In this document: positions 13,917 to 20,055 of the stretch, piece after piece
Layout: every line of letters starts with the position of its first letter
Numbering within the stretch: position 1 is the stretch's first letter
Assembly (NCBI GenBank): GCA_004376385.1
Contig: SOJY01000273.1
Coordinates: forward strand, 1 to 20,055
Origin: Candidatus Bathyarchaeum sp.
Lineage (GTDB): Archaea > Thermoproteota > Bathyarchaeia > Bathyarchaeales > Bathyarchaeaceae
Direction of reading: 5' to 3'
Length of the DNA: 20,055 nt
The notes under the pieces: model-generated
The model's database searches: none
Told to the model about the DNA's origin: nothing
Seen by the model: only the letters and a program-made list of their open reading frames with translations
Translations under genes and position numbers: made by a program

Positions 13917-14609
13917 CTTGGGTCCTAAAGTCGCTTGTAAATGCGTTAATTCCGTTATGTGACCTTGGAATTCATTCAAGAAGTTTTGAAGTTGTAAAAT
14001 AGGAACAACTGGCACGTTGTTGTAGAATTTTGCGGGACCGGGAAACAGTGACAGAATCACTGGAAAAAGAGTTGCTCGTTTCCATCCATCTAATCCTATT
14101 TTTCTTTGTAGAGACTGGAGATTCTTTGCCAGGACCTCTGTTCGTTGAGTCTGTAATTCAACAATCTTTTTTATTGCTGAATTTCCCCAACCACGCCGCC
14201 AACGTTTGCAATCTACGCAAACAACAAGTGGTTCACTATACGCTAGGACATCGATCTCCCATCTTCTTCCTGATGCTTTGAAACGGAAGCGGCGTTTAAC
14301 AGCGAAGTTGTTGGTTTCAAAGGCTGTTGCTGCAAAATTTTCAAACTCTATCCATTCAAGAACTTTACAGACTCTTTCAATGTCCGTTCCATGGTTGATG
14401 GCGTGAATGGCAAGCTTGACGCGTTGGTTCGAAGATACTTCGATTATCCCGTTTTCACATTCGATAAGCCCGATTTCACGAAGACCCCTCAAAACATTGT
14501 TGGCAACTTGAACAGGAACGTTGGCTTCTCGGGCAACAACTTCTTTTGCAGCGGGACCACTGTTTGTATGTTTGAGTATAGCGATCAGGACATCTGTTTT
14601 GGCGGTCAT
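13887..14609 (-). CDS. Winged-helix protein fused to a PD-(D/E)xK nuclease-like domain
   Basis: 240 residues. The N-terminal part (about 1-60) is a winged helix-turn-helix (LIAILKHTNSGPAAKEVVAR, then VANNVLRGLREIGLIE). The second part (about 95-210) has a restriction-endonuclease-like core: RRWEIDVLAY with D120, then VVCVDCKRW with D133-x-K135, a PD-(D/E)xK signature of Mrr/Holliday-resolvase-type folds. Proteins of this build are archaeal conserved proteins of unsettled role; DNA binding with possible cleavage is inferred. The gene starts 25 bp after the cofE stop on the same strand, so the two are probably cotranscribed. Its 3' end overlaps the convergent rpl35ae by 30 bp. Confidence 0.75.
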   Translation of the reverse strand: MTAKTDVLIAILKHTNSGPAAKEVVAREANVPVQVANNVLRGLREIGLIECENGIIEVSSNQRVKLAIHAINHGTDIERVCKVLEWIEFENFAATAFETNNFAVKRRFRFKASGRRWEIDVLAYSEPLVVCVDCKRWRRGWGNSAIKKIVELQTQRTEVLAKNLQSLQRKIGLDGWKRATLFPVILSLFPGPAKFYNNVPVVPILQLQNFLNEFQGHITELTHLQATLGPKLSDYLNSSQ

Positions 14610-14634
14610 TTGTTTGTTTGTTCCAAAAAATGTT

Positions 14635-15456
14635 TTAGATAAACAAATCTTCTTCTGGAGGACGCATCATCTTAGTTGCGTTCGCGGTTTCAGATTTTGG
14701 GTAAGGATATCCTCTGATTATGGCTACGGGGATGGCTTCGTTTGTTTGTCCGATGACCAGTTCAGCGGCTGAGGCTAACTCGTCTGCGATGGCGGTTCTT
14801 TTGATTCTAATTGTGTACCCGAAAAGGTCTTTTTCGCCTCTTCGATCTCGTAGTGGCTCGAATCCGGAAGTGCCTAAAGCTATGTTGATTTCACCATGAC
14901 GAAGTGGGCGCCCATGCGTGTCCGATACAATGACCGCCACATCTTTTCCAGAACTTTTCAGCACATTTTTTCGTATTGTTCGGGCTGACTGGTCAGCGTC
15001 TTCAGGCAAAAGCGCCACAACAGTATTTCCGGGAACGTTAGACTGATCAATTCCCGAGTTAGCGCAAATTAATCCTTGTTTGGTTTCGGTGATGAGTTTT
15101 CCGTTACTCATGCGTACGATGCTTTTGGATTCTCTGAGAATAACTTCGACGAGTCTTGGGTCTTTGCGTGTTGTTTTAGCGATGGTTTTGGCGAATTCTG
15201 AAGGGGTTACTGTTTCGAGGTTTACTACGTTTCCTTCAGCTCTAGAAACTACGACGTGAGTGACTACTATGACATCACCGTTTTGGATGGAAGTTTCCTG
15301 TTTTTCAGCGGCTTGGCAGATCAACAAAGCTAAATCGTCGCCTTCTTTTATGACAGGCAAGCCGGTTAGTGGGAATATCTCGATTTTATTCAATGGCAGT
15401 GCCTCTTTTACTGGATTCAATATTGACTGTTTAATATTCTTCGCCTCTTGACACAT
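14635..15456 (-). CDS. cofE: Coenzyme F420-0:L-glutamate ligase
   Basis: 273 residues. CofE adds gamma-linked glutamates to F420-0, using GTP and divalent metal. Family signatures are present in order: VVVSRAEGNV (68-77), GLICANSGIDQSNV (128-141), VSDTHGRPLRHG (177-188, metal/GTP site), GTSGFEPLRDRRGEKDLFG (195-213). The first ~25 residues (before IEIFPLTGLPVIKEGDD) are longer than usual; a TTG at Leu22 could be an alternative start, but a TATA-like stretch about 27-35 bp upstream of ATG 15456 supports the longer form. It heads a two-gene unit with the winged-helix/nuclease-like gene. It indicates an F420-using organism. Confidence 0.92.
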   Translation of the reverse strand: MCQEAKNIKQSILNPVKEALPLNKIEIFPLTGLPVIKEGDDLALLICQAAEKQETSIQNGDVIVVTHVVVSRAEGNVVNLETVTPSEFAKTIAKTTRKDPRLVEVILRESKSIVRMSNGKLITETKQGLICANSGIDQSNVPGNTVVALLPEDADQSARTIRKNVLKSSGKDVAVIVSDTHGRPLRHGEINIALGTSGFEPLRDRRGEKDLFGYTIRIKRTAIADELASAAELVIGQTNEAIPVAIIRGYPYPKSETANATKMMRPPEEDLFI

Positions 15457-15667
15457 GTATCCGTTGCAGATAAATGCTTATTCTATAACTTCACAACTGT
15501 GTTTTTTACACTTTTAACATGAAAAATATGTGCAGAGAGATTTAATGGCTTAAGGTTACTTTCTAAATATATACGTAAAAGTTAAAAATTGAGGGCTGTT
15601 TTTCGCTAAAAGATATTTTTATGTTAAGACTCACCATCAGAACCGACATCAAATATAAAATAAACAG

Positions 15668-16330
15668 TTATTTCAGAAGAGAATCAGCTTTCTTTAGATC
15701 CTGAGGCGTATTGACATTAAAAAAGGTCAAAAGCCTAGGTTCCAGTTGCTCCAAAACCATGGTTGAAACATAACGTGCTCCCCTCAAATTATCAATCATA
15801 GCTCGCATTTTCATTTTTCCCTGCGCTAACGCCGTCTTTGCTGCTATTAAAGCTGATTTTGTGTGATAAACTGCTTGAAGAGGCTCGATGTATCCACTCG
15901 GCCATCTAGGAATAACGGCACTCTTGTTAGTGCACATGTCTAACAGAAACTGAACTATCTGAATTGAAACTAAGGGAGTGTCACATGGCAGAAGCAGTGA
16001 ATATTCGCCCTTAGCACTTTCGAATCCTGTTATGGCTCCAACAAGAGGGCTCTGAGACTCGTCTTTGTCAATAACCAGATTTGCTTTGTTTTCTAAAATA
16101 GGTTCAAACGTCTTTTTCTGATCTTCAGAGCTAACTACTAGTAGAACCTCATCAACTACTTCGGATATGCGGTCAATTACATGGATTACAATGGGCTTAT
16201 CCGCCAAAACGACTAATCCCTTATCGTTGCCAAACCTTCTGGAGAAGCCTCCAGCAAGAATTACCGCTGATGTCTGCAATTCAATCAAGGACAAGAAATA
16301 AACACTTAACATATTATTGTTTTCCTCCAT
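15668..16330 (-). CDS. mobA: Molybdenum cofactor guanylyltransferase (MobA family)
   Basis: 220 residues from ATG 16330. The nucleotidyltransferase signature is LAGGFSRRFGNDKG (25-38). Further family elements are ESQSPLVGAITGF (91-103), LPCDTPLVS with the metal-binding D117, EPLQAVYH, and FFNVNTPQDL near the end. MobA joins GMP (or a related nucleotide) to molybdopterin to make the dinucleotide cofactor. ATG 16312 is probably the better start (214 residues): GGAGG of the first codons lies 11 nt upstream, and residues 1-6 have no homology. It fits with the tungstate importer and fdhD elsewhere in the window. A TTTCG direct-repeat site lies 20 bp upstream of ATG 16330. Confidence 0.88.
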   Translation of the reverse strand: MEENNNMLSVYFLSLIELQTSAVILAGGFSRRFGNDKGLVVLADKPIVIHVIDRISEVVDEVLLVVSSEDQKKTFEPILENKANLVIDKDESQSPLVGAITGFESAKGEYSLLLPCDTPLVSIQIVQFLLDMCTNKSAVIPRWPSGYIEPLQAVYHTKSALIAAKTALAQGKMKMRAMIDNLRGARYVSTMVLEQLEPRLLTFFNVNTPQDLKKADSLLK

Positions 16331-16349
16331 TCAGAATTACGCCAGATTA

Positions 16350-16364
16350 TTTCGTATGATTTCG
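16350..16364 (+). promoter_or_regulatory. TTTCG 10-bp-period direct repeat, site 4
   Basis: TTTCGTATGATTTCG, followed by TTCGCG. The boxes are 10 bp apart. It sits 20-35 bp upstream of the first mobA ATG, where a bound regulator could affect that promoter. Confidence 0.45.
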
Positions 16365-16496
16365 TTCGCGTCATCACCTTTCTCACACCTAAGTTAAGGA
16401 GAAAAACTGAGGAAACAGATAACTTATAACCCAGAAATGTTAAATTGAGCCTTCAACACATACAGGATTTGTACTATAAATCTAAATATTGTTTGA

Positions 16497-16511
16497 TTTC
16501 GTTCAATTTCG
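16497..16511 (+). promoter_or_regulatory. TTTCG 10-bp-period direct repeat, site 5
   Basis: TTTCGTTCAATTTCG, preceded by TAAATATTGTTTGA. This flank is almost the same as at site 1 (6567-6581), giving about 29 bp of shared sequence, and the core differs by one base from site 3. Confidence 0.45.
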
Positions 16512-16884
16512 CAACAAACAACAAAAGAAAAAATTGATTTTGGATACGCCGACTCAAAGATGTGATGAACATGTGCCAAAACAGAAAAGAGTTGTTACCA
16601 AGAAAGATCGAAGACAGGTTTTCAAAGAAAAATGTTAACCAGAAACTAGTTTTTTGTGCCATTTAACGCTGAATGTGGACCTCAAATCACATTTTTTGGG
16701 AAGCAGAATGTACCATTACTCGGTAGTTATGTGGTTCACATGTTAGATTTTGGTGGAGGTTGGATGTTTTGGCGGCATTATCTAACTTTTAGTGTGTTAA
16801 TTGTCAAAAAATAGAGTGTGCCCGAATGTTTTTTTGTTTTGTTATCCTAGCTTTTTTTGGTTGCTTGACAGTAAATTTGATCCA

Positions 16885-16907
16885 TATATAAGCTTCGAAG
16901 GTAATCG
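16885..16907 (+). repeat. AAGCTTCGAA element, copy 3
   Basis: TATATAAGCTTCGAAG followed by GTAATCG; 22 of 23 bases match the copy at 7195-7217. It begins with a strong TATA-like sequence, so these may be promoters of untranslated transcripts, but no transcript is evident. Confidence 0.5.
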
Positions 16908-17030
16908 TAAATTTTTAACATAAATGAGCGTTTTTGACAGCGTAATTGAAGAAAAGGCGGTCTGTTGAGTAAAACGGTTGCAGGATGAACTGTTTTTCGT
17001 TAGTAAATAATGTGGGCTGGAGTGGTTTTT

Positions 17031-17076
17031 TGAAAAAGCTGATTTTCAACAATGAAGTATTATTAGTCTCCTAATA
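17031..17076 (+). repeat. Two-hairpin repeat, copy 2
   Basis: TGAAAA-AGCTGA-TTTTCA stem-loop, then ACAATGAAGTAT, then TATTAG-TCTC-CTAATA (17061-17076). It lies about 185 bp downstream of the fdhD stop in the direction of that gene's transcription. Confidence 0.75.
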
Positions 17077-17242
17077 GAACACATGCCTTTAGTTGGAGAC
17101 TAAAAAGGGTACGTGCGTTAGGTTATTAACACTAACCCGAACGTTTCTGGAGTACCTTTCATCGGAAAAGGTATAGGCATACCCGCATTCTCTAAGGTCT
17201 GCTTCAGATTTCATCGATGATCACTTTTTTCATACATGATTT

Positions 17243-17258
17243 ACCGTTAAATCACGGT
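17243..17258. repeat. ACCGT palindrome at the fdhD 3' end
   Basis: ACCGT, six bases, ACGGT. It starts 2 bp after the fdhD stop and closely resembles the region A palindrome (6932-6949). A transcript-end hairpin or a protein site is possible. Confidence 0.4.
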
Positions 17259-17260
17259 TA

Positions 17261-18052
17261 CTAAAACACTATTCGCTCTGGATATGTGTAAATGTTCATT
17301 CGTTTGCCTCTGACAAAACCAATCAAAGTTATTTTTGTTAAATTTGCTGTTTCTAATCCAGAACTGATGGCTGCGGACAAAGAAGCGATAATGGGAATTT
17401 TCATGCGTGCTGCTTTCAAGACTATGTCTCCGGTGAGTCGCCCGCTTAAGGCAAGAAAAAGGTTTCTGAATTCCATGTTTTTTGTTGCGGCAACACCGAT
17501 AACTTTGTCGACGGCGTTGTGGCGTCCCACATCTTCGGCTAAAGCCACTACTTTTCCGTCTGTTGAGTATAGTGCGGCTACGTGAACGCCGCCTGTTTTT
17601 CGGAATTTTTCGGCAATAAAGTTTAGTTGTTTCACGGACTCGGAAAGAATATTTGCGGTTACAGTTAATGTCATGTCCATTTTGGGGAGGCTTTTGATGA
17701 CTTCGGAGAGGGGGCGATAGTCTGGGGAGCCGCAGGCGGAGACTATGAGGCGTGCGAAGCGTTGTGATGTTGAGATTCGTTGTTCAGCGTCAATGTGTGG
17801 TTTGAGTTTTAGTAAGCATTTTCCGTCTTTTTTTAGGTGTAATTCGTCTATTTCGTTTGTTGATTGTAGGAGTCCTTCGGAGAGAAGATGTCCTACAACC
17901 ATTTCTTTTAGTTGGTCGGGTGAGCAGAGGATTGTTCCGTAGTGGTGTTTGTTGAGGAATATGTGGATTGGAGTATCTTCTGCTATGTAGTCTGTTCTCT
18001 TTTCGGTAGTTTGGTCTGTAACGTTTATTCGGGAAAGTTGGATCTCCCGCAT
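17261..18052 (-). CDS. fdhD: FdhD-type sulfurtransferase for Mo/W cofactor sulfuration
   Basis: 263 residues. FdhD passes sulfur from a cysteine desulfurase to the bis-MGD cofactor of formate dehydrogenases. Family hallmarks: KEMVVGHLLSEGLL (49-62), EDVGRHNAVDK (173-183), SGRLTGDIVLKAARM and a C-terminal GFVRGKRMNIYTYPERI. The active-site loop has a single cysteine (SACGS, C107) where E. coli FdhD has a CxxC. ATG 18052 is preceded by AGGAG (18063-18067), which overlaps the stop of the upstream rimK-like gene; only 13 bp separate the two, so they form an operon. No formate dehydrogenase is encoded in the window. The role fits TupABC and MobA. Confidence 0.92.
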   Translation of the reverse strand: MREIQLSRINVTDQTTEKRTDYIAEDTPIHIFLNKHHYGTILCSPDQLKEMVVGHLLSEGLLQSTNEIDELHLKKDGKCLLKLKPHIDAEQRISTSQRFARLIVSACGSPDYRPLSEVIKSLPKMDMTLTVTANILSESVKQLNFIAEKFRKTGGVHVAALYSTDGKVVALAEDVGRHNAVDKVIGVAATKNMEFRNLFLALSGRLTGDIVLKAARMKIPIIASLSAAISSGLETANLTKITLIGFVRGKRMNIYTYPERIVF

Positions 18053-18065
18053 GCCTTTTTTTCTC

Positions 18066-18944
18066 CTAAGCCTTGAGTTCAGAGAGGATGTAGCTGATGA
18101 TTTCGTCGGCGATGACGGTTTTTGTGACTGACTGTAGTCCTCTCCATCCTGGTTGACTGTTAATTTCTATAATTACTGGTCCTTCTGGTCCTTCCATTAT
18201 GTCTACACCTGTAACCTTGCAGCCTATGACTTTTGCTGCTTTAACTGCAAGACTTTCCAGTTCTGTGGGCAGATTTAAGGATACAGGTTTTGCTCCGAGA
18301 CTCACGTTGGTTTTCCAGTTTTTTGCTATTCTGTGCATAGATGCTATGACTCTGTCGCCTATGACGAAGGCGCGGATGTCTGAGTTTTTGTGGGGTATGA
18401 ATTCTTGGAGGTATAGGACGCCGTGGTGGAATGTTATGGTTCTGAAGACTCTTGCGGCGATGTCTGGGTCGGTGATTCTGGTGGCGCCTACTCCTCTTGA
18501 GCCAAATACGGGTTTCACTATGACGTCTTCGCCTAGTTCGTGGAAGCATTTGAGTGCTTCGTCGTGGCTTTCTGTGACGGCTGTGCGGGGAACGGGTATG
18601 TTGTGTTCTTGGAAGAGGGTTAGTGAACAGTATTTGTCTACTGATCGTTCGATGGCTAGGGGCGGATTGATGATTAGCAGTCCTGACCGTTCTAGTTTGT
18701 GGAGAAGGTTCATTCTGAAGATGATTTCTTCGAGGGAGCCTCGTCCAATTGGGCGTGTAATCAGGGCATCTAGGTCTTGAAGTATGTCTATTTTGTTTAC
18801 TGAAGCTTCAGGAGTGTAGTTTATGCGTCCGATGATTTGGCGATAACTAAAACAGATGGGGGTTACGTTTTTTTTGTCCAAAGCTTTCCGCAGTTGTGTG
18901 GAGCACCACCCGTTTCCATCTCGGGTCATAATTCCAATTTTCAA
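18066..18944 (-). CDS. RimK/MptN-family ATP-grasp alpha-L-glutamate ligase
   Basis: 292 residues from TTG 18944, with AAGGGA (18953-18958) upstream. The N-terminal preATP-grasp part (1-95) carries LDALITRPIGRG. The ATP-grasp domain (about 100-290) has VIVKPVFGSRGVGATRI (140-156), LYLQEFIPHKNSDIRAFVIG and the metal/ATP site VIIEINSQPGWRGLQ. The family adds amino acids, usually glutamate, to carboxyl groups: ribosomal S6 (RimK), F420 (CofF), tetrahydromethanopterin (MptN) or LysW (LysX). With cofE in the window, a coenzyme-modifying role is plausible, but the substrate cannot be fixed from motifs. It is cotranscribed with fdhD. Confidence 0.85.
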   Translation of the reverse strand: MKIGIMTRDGNGWCSTQLRKALDKKNVTPICFSYRQIIGRINYTPEASVNKIDILQDLDALITRPIGRGSLEEIIFRMNLLHKLERSGLLIINPPLAIERSVDKYCSLTLFQEHNIPVPRTAVTESHDEALKCFHELGEDVIVKPVFGSRGVGATRITDPDIAARVFRTITFHHGVLYLQEFIPHKNSDIRAFVIGDRVIASMHRIAKNWKTNVSLGAKPVSLNLPTELESLAVKAAKVIGCKVTGVDIMEGPEGPVIIEINSQPGWRGLQSVTKTVIADEIISYILSELKA

Positions 18945-19068
18945 GCGTTATCCCTTCATACATCAAACATTATTCTGACAGATTAAAGTAATGTCTCACA
19001 AAACATTTTCTGCGCTAGAAAGCAGCCGTGCTTTTTGGTTGTGCAAATATGTTGTTTCTTGGTTTTTC

Positions 19069-19115
19069 TGAAAAAAGCTAGTTTTCAACAATGCTCTGTT
19101 ATTAGTCTCCTAATA
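19069..19115 (+). repeat. Two-hairpin repeat, copy 3
   Basis: TGAAAA, 7 nt, TTTTCA stem-loop, then ACAATGCTCTGT, then TATTAG-TCTC-CTAATA (19100-19115). The spacer between the stems has diverged from copies 1 and 2 while both stems are kept. It lies 17 bp beyond the phosphatase stop; read in the direction of that gene, the TATTAG stem comes first and a T-run (TTTTTTC) ends it, so a terminator role is possible. Confidence 0.7.
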
Positions 19116-19132
19116 TGTGAATGGAGTTGGGT

Positions 19133-20055
19133 TTAGAACTGGTGGATGTGCTGCAGGAGCTGTTTTGGGGTTTTTGGTTTCTGTGATATGTCTAGTTGCA
19201 GGTATGCCGCAAACTTGTTGTTGTATGGCGGAGTTTTGGTTGAAAATAGGGTTAAAACGGTTCCTTGGTGTATGCTTTTGTATCCGTCGGGGCAGGATTG
19301 GTGACTTCTAATCAATGCTTTGACGTTGAGCATACGTAGAAACTTGCGTGTAACATCTGAGCCAAACAGTCTGCCGGCTCCTCTAGGCGAAGCAACTGTT
19401 CCTTTCAGGTTCGCGTATGGATCGTTCCATAAGATTTCTTCGAGGTGCCGCTTTTGTGGATGATTTTTGTGCGCGTAGGCGATGTCGTCTATTGTGGTGG
19501 CTTGGCTTGGGGCACCTCCGTGAAGTAAAACATAGCTGTCTTTAATGATTACAGCGGTGTACAGGTGATTAAAGAGTTCACGGAGTTCTGAGTAAACTTC
19601 TGAGCCTTTTTTGCCGAATTTGTTTTCTAGATGAATTGGCAGGTCGTGGGGCGAAGCAAGCAGGTCAGGGGGTCCTTCATGGTTTCCTCTCATCAAGATG
19701 ACACGTTCAGGAAACATTTCCTTGAGCTTCAGGACAACATAATAGACTTCAGGAGAATGAGTGCCTCGGTCTCCGTAATCTCCAAGAAAAATTAACAGGA
19801 TATTGTCTCTATTCTTTATCTTGCCCAGAAAGTTGCTGGCTTCCAAGATGTGCATGAGACTTTTCAGGTCCCCATGCAAATCGCCTACAATGATTGCTTC
19901 TCCGACGGGTGCGGCTTCAATAAGCCTGCCGGTTATCTTCAGGGTTCCAACTCTTCCGTTTTCATTAGCCAATTGCCTGCTGACTTTTCTGGCGAGCCCA
20001 ATGAACTCTTCAGCGTTTGATTCGGTTGCCAATTCAGCTAAATTAGAGACTCTTC
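19133..20055 (-). CDS. PPP-family serine/threonine protein phosphatase, start uncertain or beyond the window
   Basis: The metal-binding motifs of PPP phosphatases are complete (residues counted from TTG 20032, 299 residues): GDLHG (50-54), GDYGDRG (84-90), RGNHEG (115-120), LLHGG with H171 and IRSHQ (241-245). This fold removes phosphate from Ser/Thr, using two metal ions; archaeal PP1-like enzymes are active on proteins, and ApaH-like nucleotide hydrolysis is the main alternative. The TTG at 20032 has no clear Shine-Dalgarno sequence, and the frame stays open to the window edge (RVSNLAEL), so the true start may lie outside. The 3' end is followed by two-hairpin repeat copy 3. Confidence 0.85.
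   Translation of the reverse strand, partial: RVSNLAELATESNAEEFIGLARKVSRQLANENGRVGTLKITGRLIEAAPVGEAIIVGDLHGDLKSLMHILEASNFLGKIKNRDNILLIFLGDYGDRGTHSPEVYYVVLKLKEMFPERVILMRGNHEGPPDLLASPHDLPIHLENKFGKKGSEVYSELRELFNHLYTAVIIKDSYVLLHGGAPSQATTIDDIAYAHKNHPQKRHLEEILWNDPYANLKGTVASPRGAGRLFGSDVTRKFLRMLNVKALIRSHQSCPDGYKSIHQGTVLTLFSTKTPPYNNKFAAYLQLDISQKPKTPKQLLQHIHQF

Larger units (their letters stand above)
16331..17260. other. Gene-poor region B (about 0.93 kb) sharing repeat elements with region A
   Basis: This lies between mobA and fdhD, both on the minus strand. A 62-codon open frame (16474-16662 minus) is Phe/Leu-rich with no domain and is not called. It holds two TTTCG sites, an AAGCTTCGAA element, two-hairpin copy 2 and a palindrome at the fdhD end. 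This is the same set as in region A, about 10 kb away, but the overall sequences do not align by eye. Confidence 0.55.

Noticed and set aside
14845..14870. tRNA-like T-loop sequence (CTCGAATCC)
   Set aside because: It lies inside the cofE coding region at a conserved motif (GFEPLRD) and no acceptor or anticodon stem surrounds it.
16474..16662. 62-codon minus-strand ORF in region B
   Set aside because: It is Phe/Leu-rich from AT-rich DNA with no recognisable family, and it overlaps a repeat site.
6194..17260. CRISPR array
   Set aside because: The repeats are few, irregularly spaced, in both orientations and hundreds to thousands of bases apart; there are no spacer units and no cas genes.
18199..18780. 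193-codon plus-strand ORF opposite the rimK-like gene
   Set aside because: It lies wholly antisense to a clear ATP-grasp gene and has no domain; it is a shadow frame.
1..20055. Wholesale recoding of TAG as pyrrolysine in this organism
   Set aside because: TAG serves as the normal terminator of at least eight genes here (thiolase, REC, GTPase, methyltransferase, FtsX permease, L35Ae, fdhD and the rimK-like gene), so a general amber-as-sense code is unlikely; local readthrough remains open.

Overview
The window looks archaeal. It carries ribosomal protein L35Ae, a DRG/OBG-type GTPase with a TGS domain, an F420 gamma-glutamyl ligase (CofE), a RimK/MptN-type ligase, the archaeal thiolase/DUF35 pair, TATA-type promoters close to start codons, and frequent GTG/TTG starts. 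The gene mix would suit an uncultivated anaerobic TACK-type archaeon such as Bathyarchaeia, but that lineage is an inference from gene content only.

Layout. 1-693 (+): the end of an acetyl-CoA acetyltransferase (thiolase) and its DUF35 partner. 704-2059 (-): a lone receiver-domain protein, whose 3' end runs into an out-of-frame histidine-kinase tail, and a HAD phosphatase. 2188-4967 (-): a complete tungstate-type ABC importer (tupA-tupB-tupC), divergent from a ModE-like TOBE regulator (5072-5635, +), with a ModE-like palindrome over the tupA start. 5789-6193: a YjbQ-family protein. 6194-7232: a gene-poor region A full of small repeats. 7233-9173: divergent DRG-like GTPase (-) and methyltransferase (+, with an internal TAG). 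9684-10379: a catalytic-domain-only tyrosine recombinase flanked by two matching inverted-repeat sites. 11031-13579: a MacB-like ATPase/FtsX-like permease pair. 13648-13916: rpl35ae, which needs a -1 frameshift. 13887-15456 (-): cofE followed by a winged-helix/PD-(D/E)xK protein. 15668-16330 (-): mobA. 16331-17260: gene-poor region B, which shares its repeat set with region A. 17261-18944 (-): rimK-like ligase then fdhD. 19133-20055 (-): a PPP-family phosphatase, probably open at the window edge.

How it fits together. The clearest functional theme is tungsten/molybdenum enzyme maturation: oxyanion uptake (TupABC), an oxyanion-sensing regulator, MobA for the dinucleotide cofactor, and FdhD for sulfuration of the cofactor of formate-dehydrogenase-type enzymes. 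No such enzyme is encoded here. F420 chemistry (CofE, perhaps the RimK-like ligase) fits the same anaerobic physiology.

The less ordinary content is in the non-coding DNA and in decoding anomalies: a two-hairpin repeat in three copies, five copies of a TTTCG direct repeat with exactly 10-bp period, a 39-bp perfect inverted repeat about 3.5 kb apart, recombinase-flanking 8-6-8 sites, two in-frame amber codons, an rpl35ae frameshift at a canonical CCCAAAG heptamer, and a transporter ATPase with no ATG, GTG or TTG start. Some of these could be sequence errors; each is marked with what would decide it.
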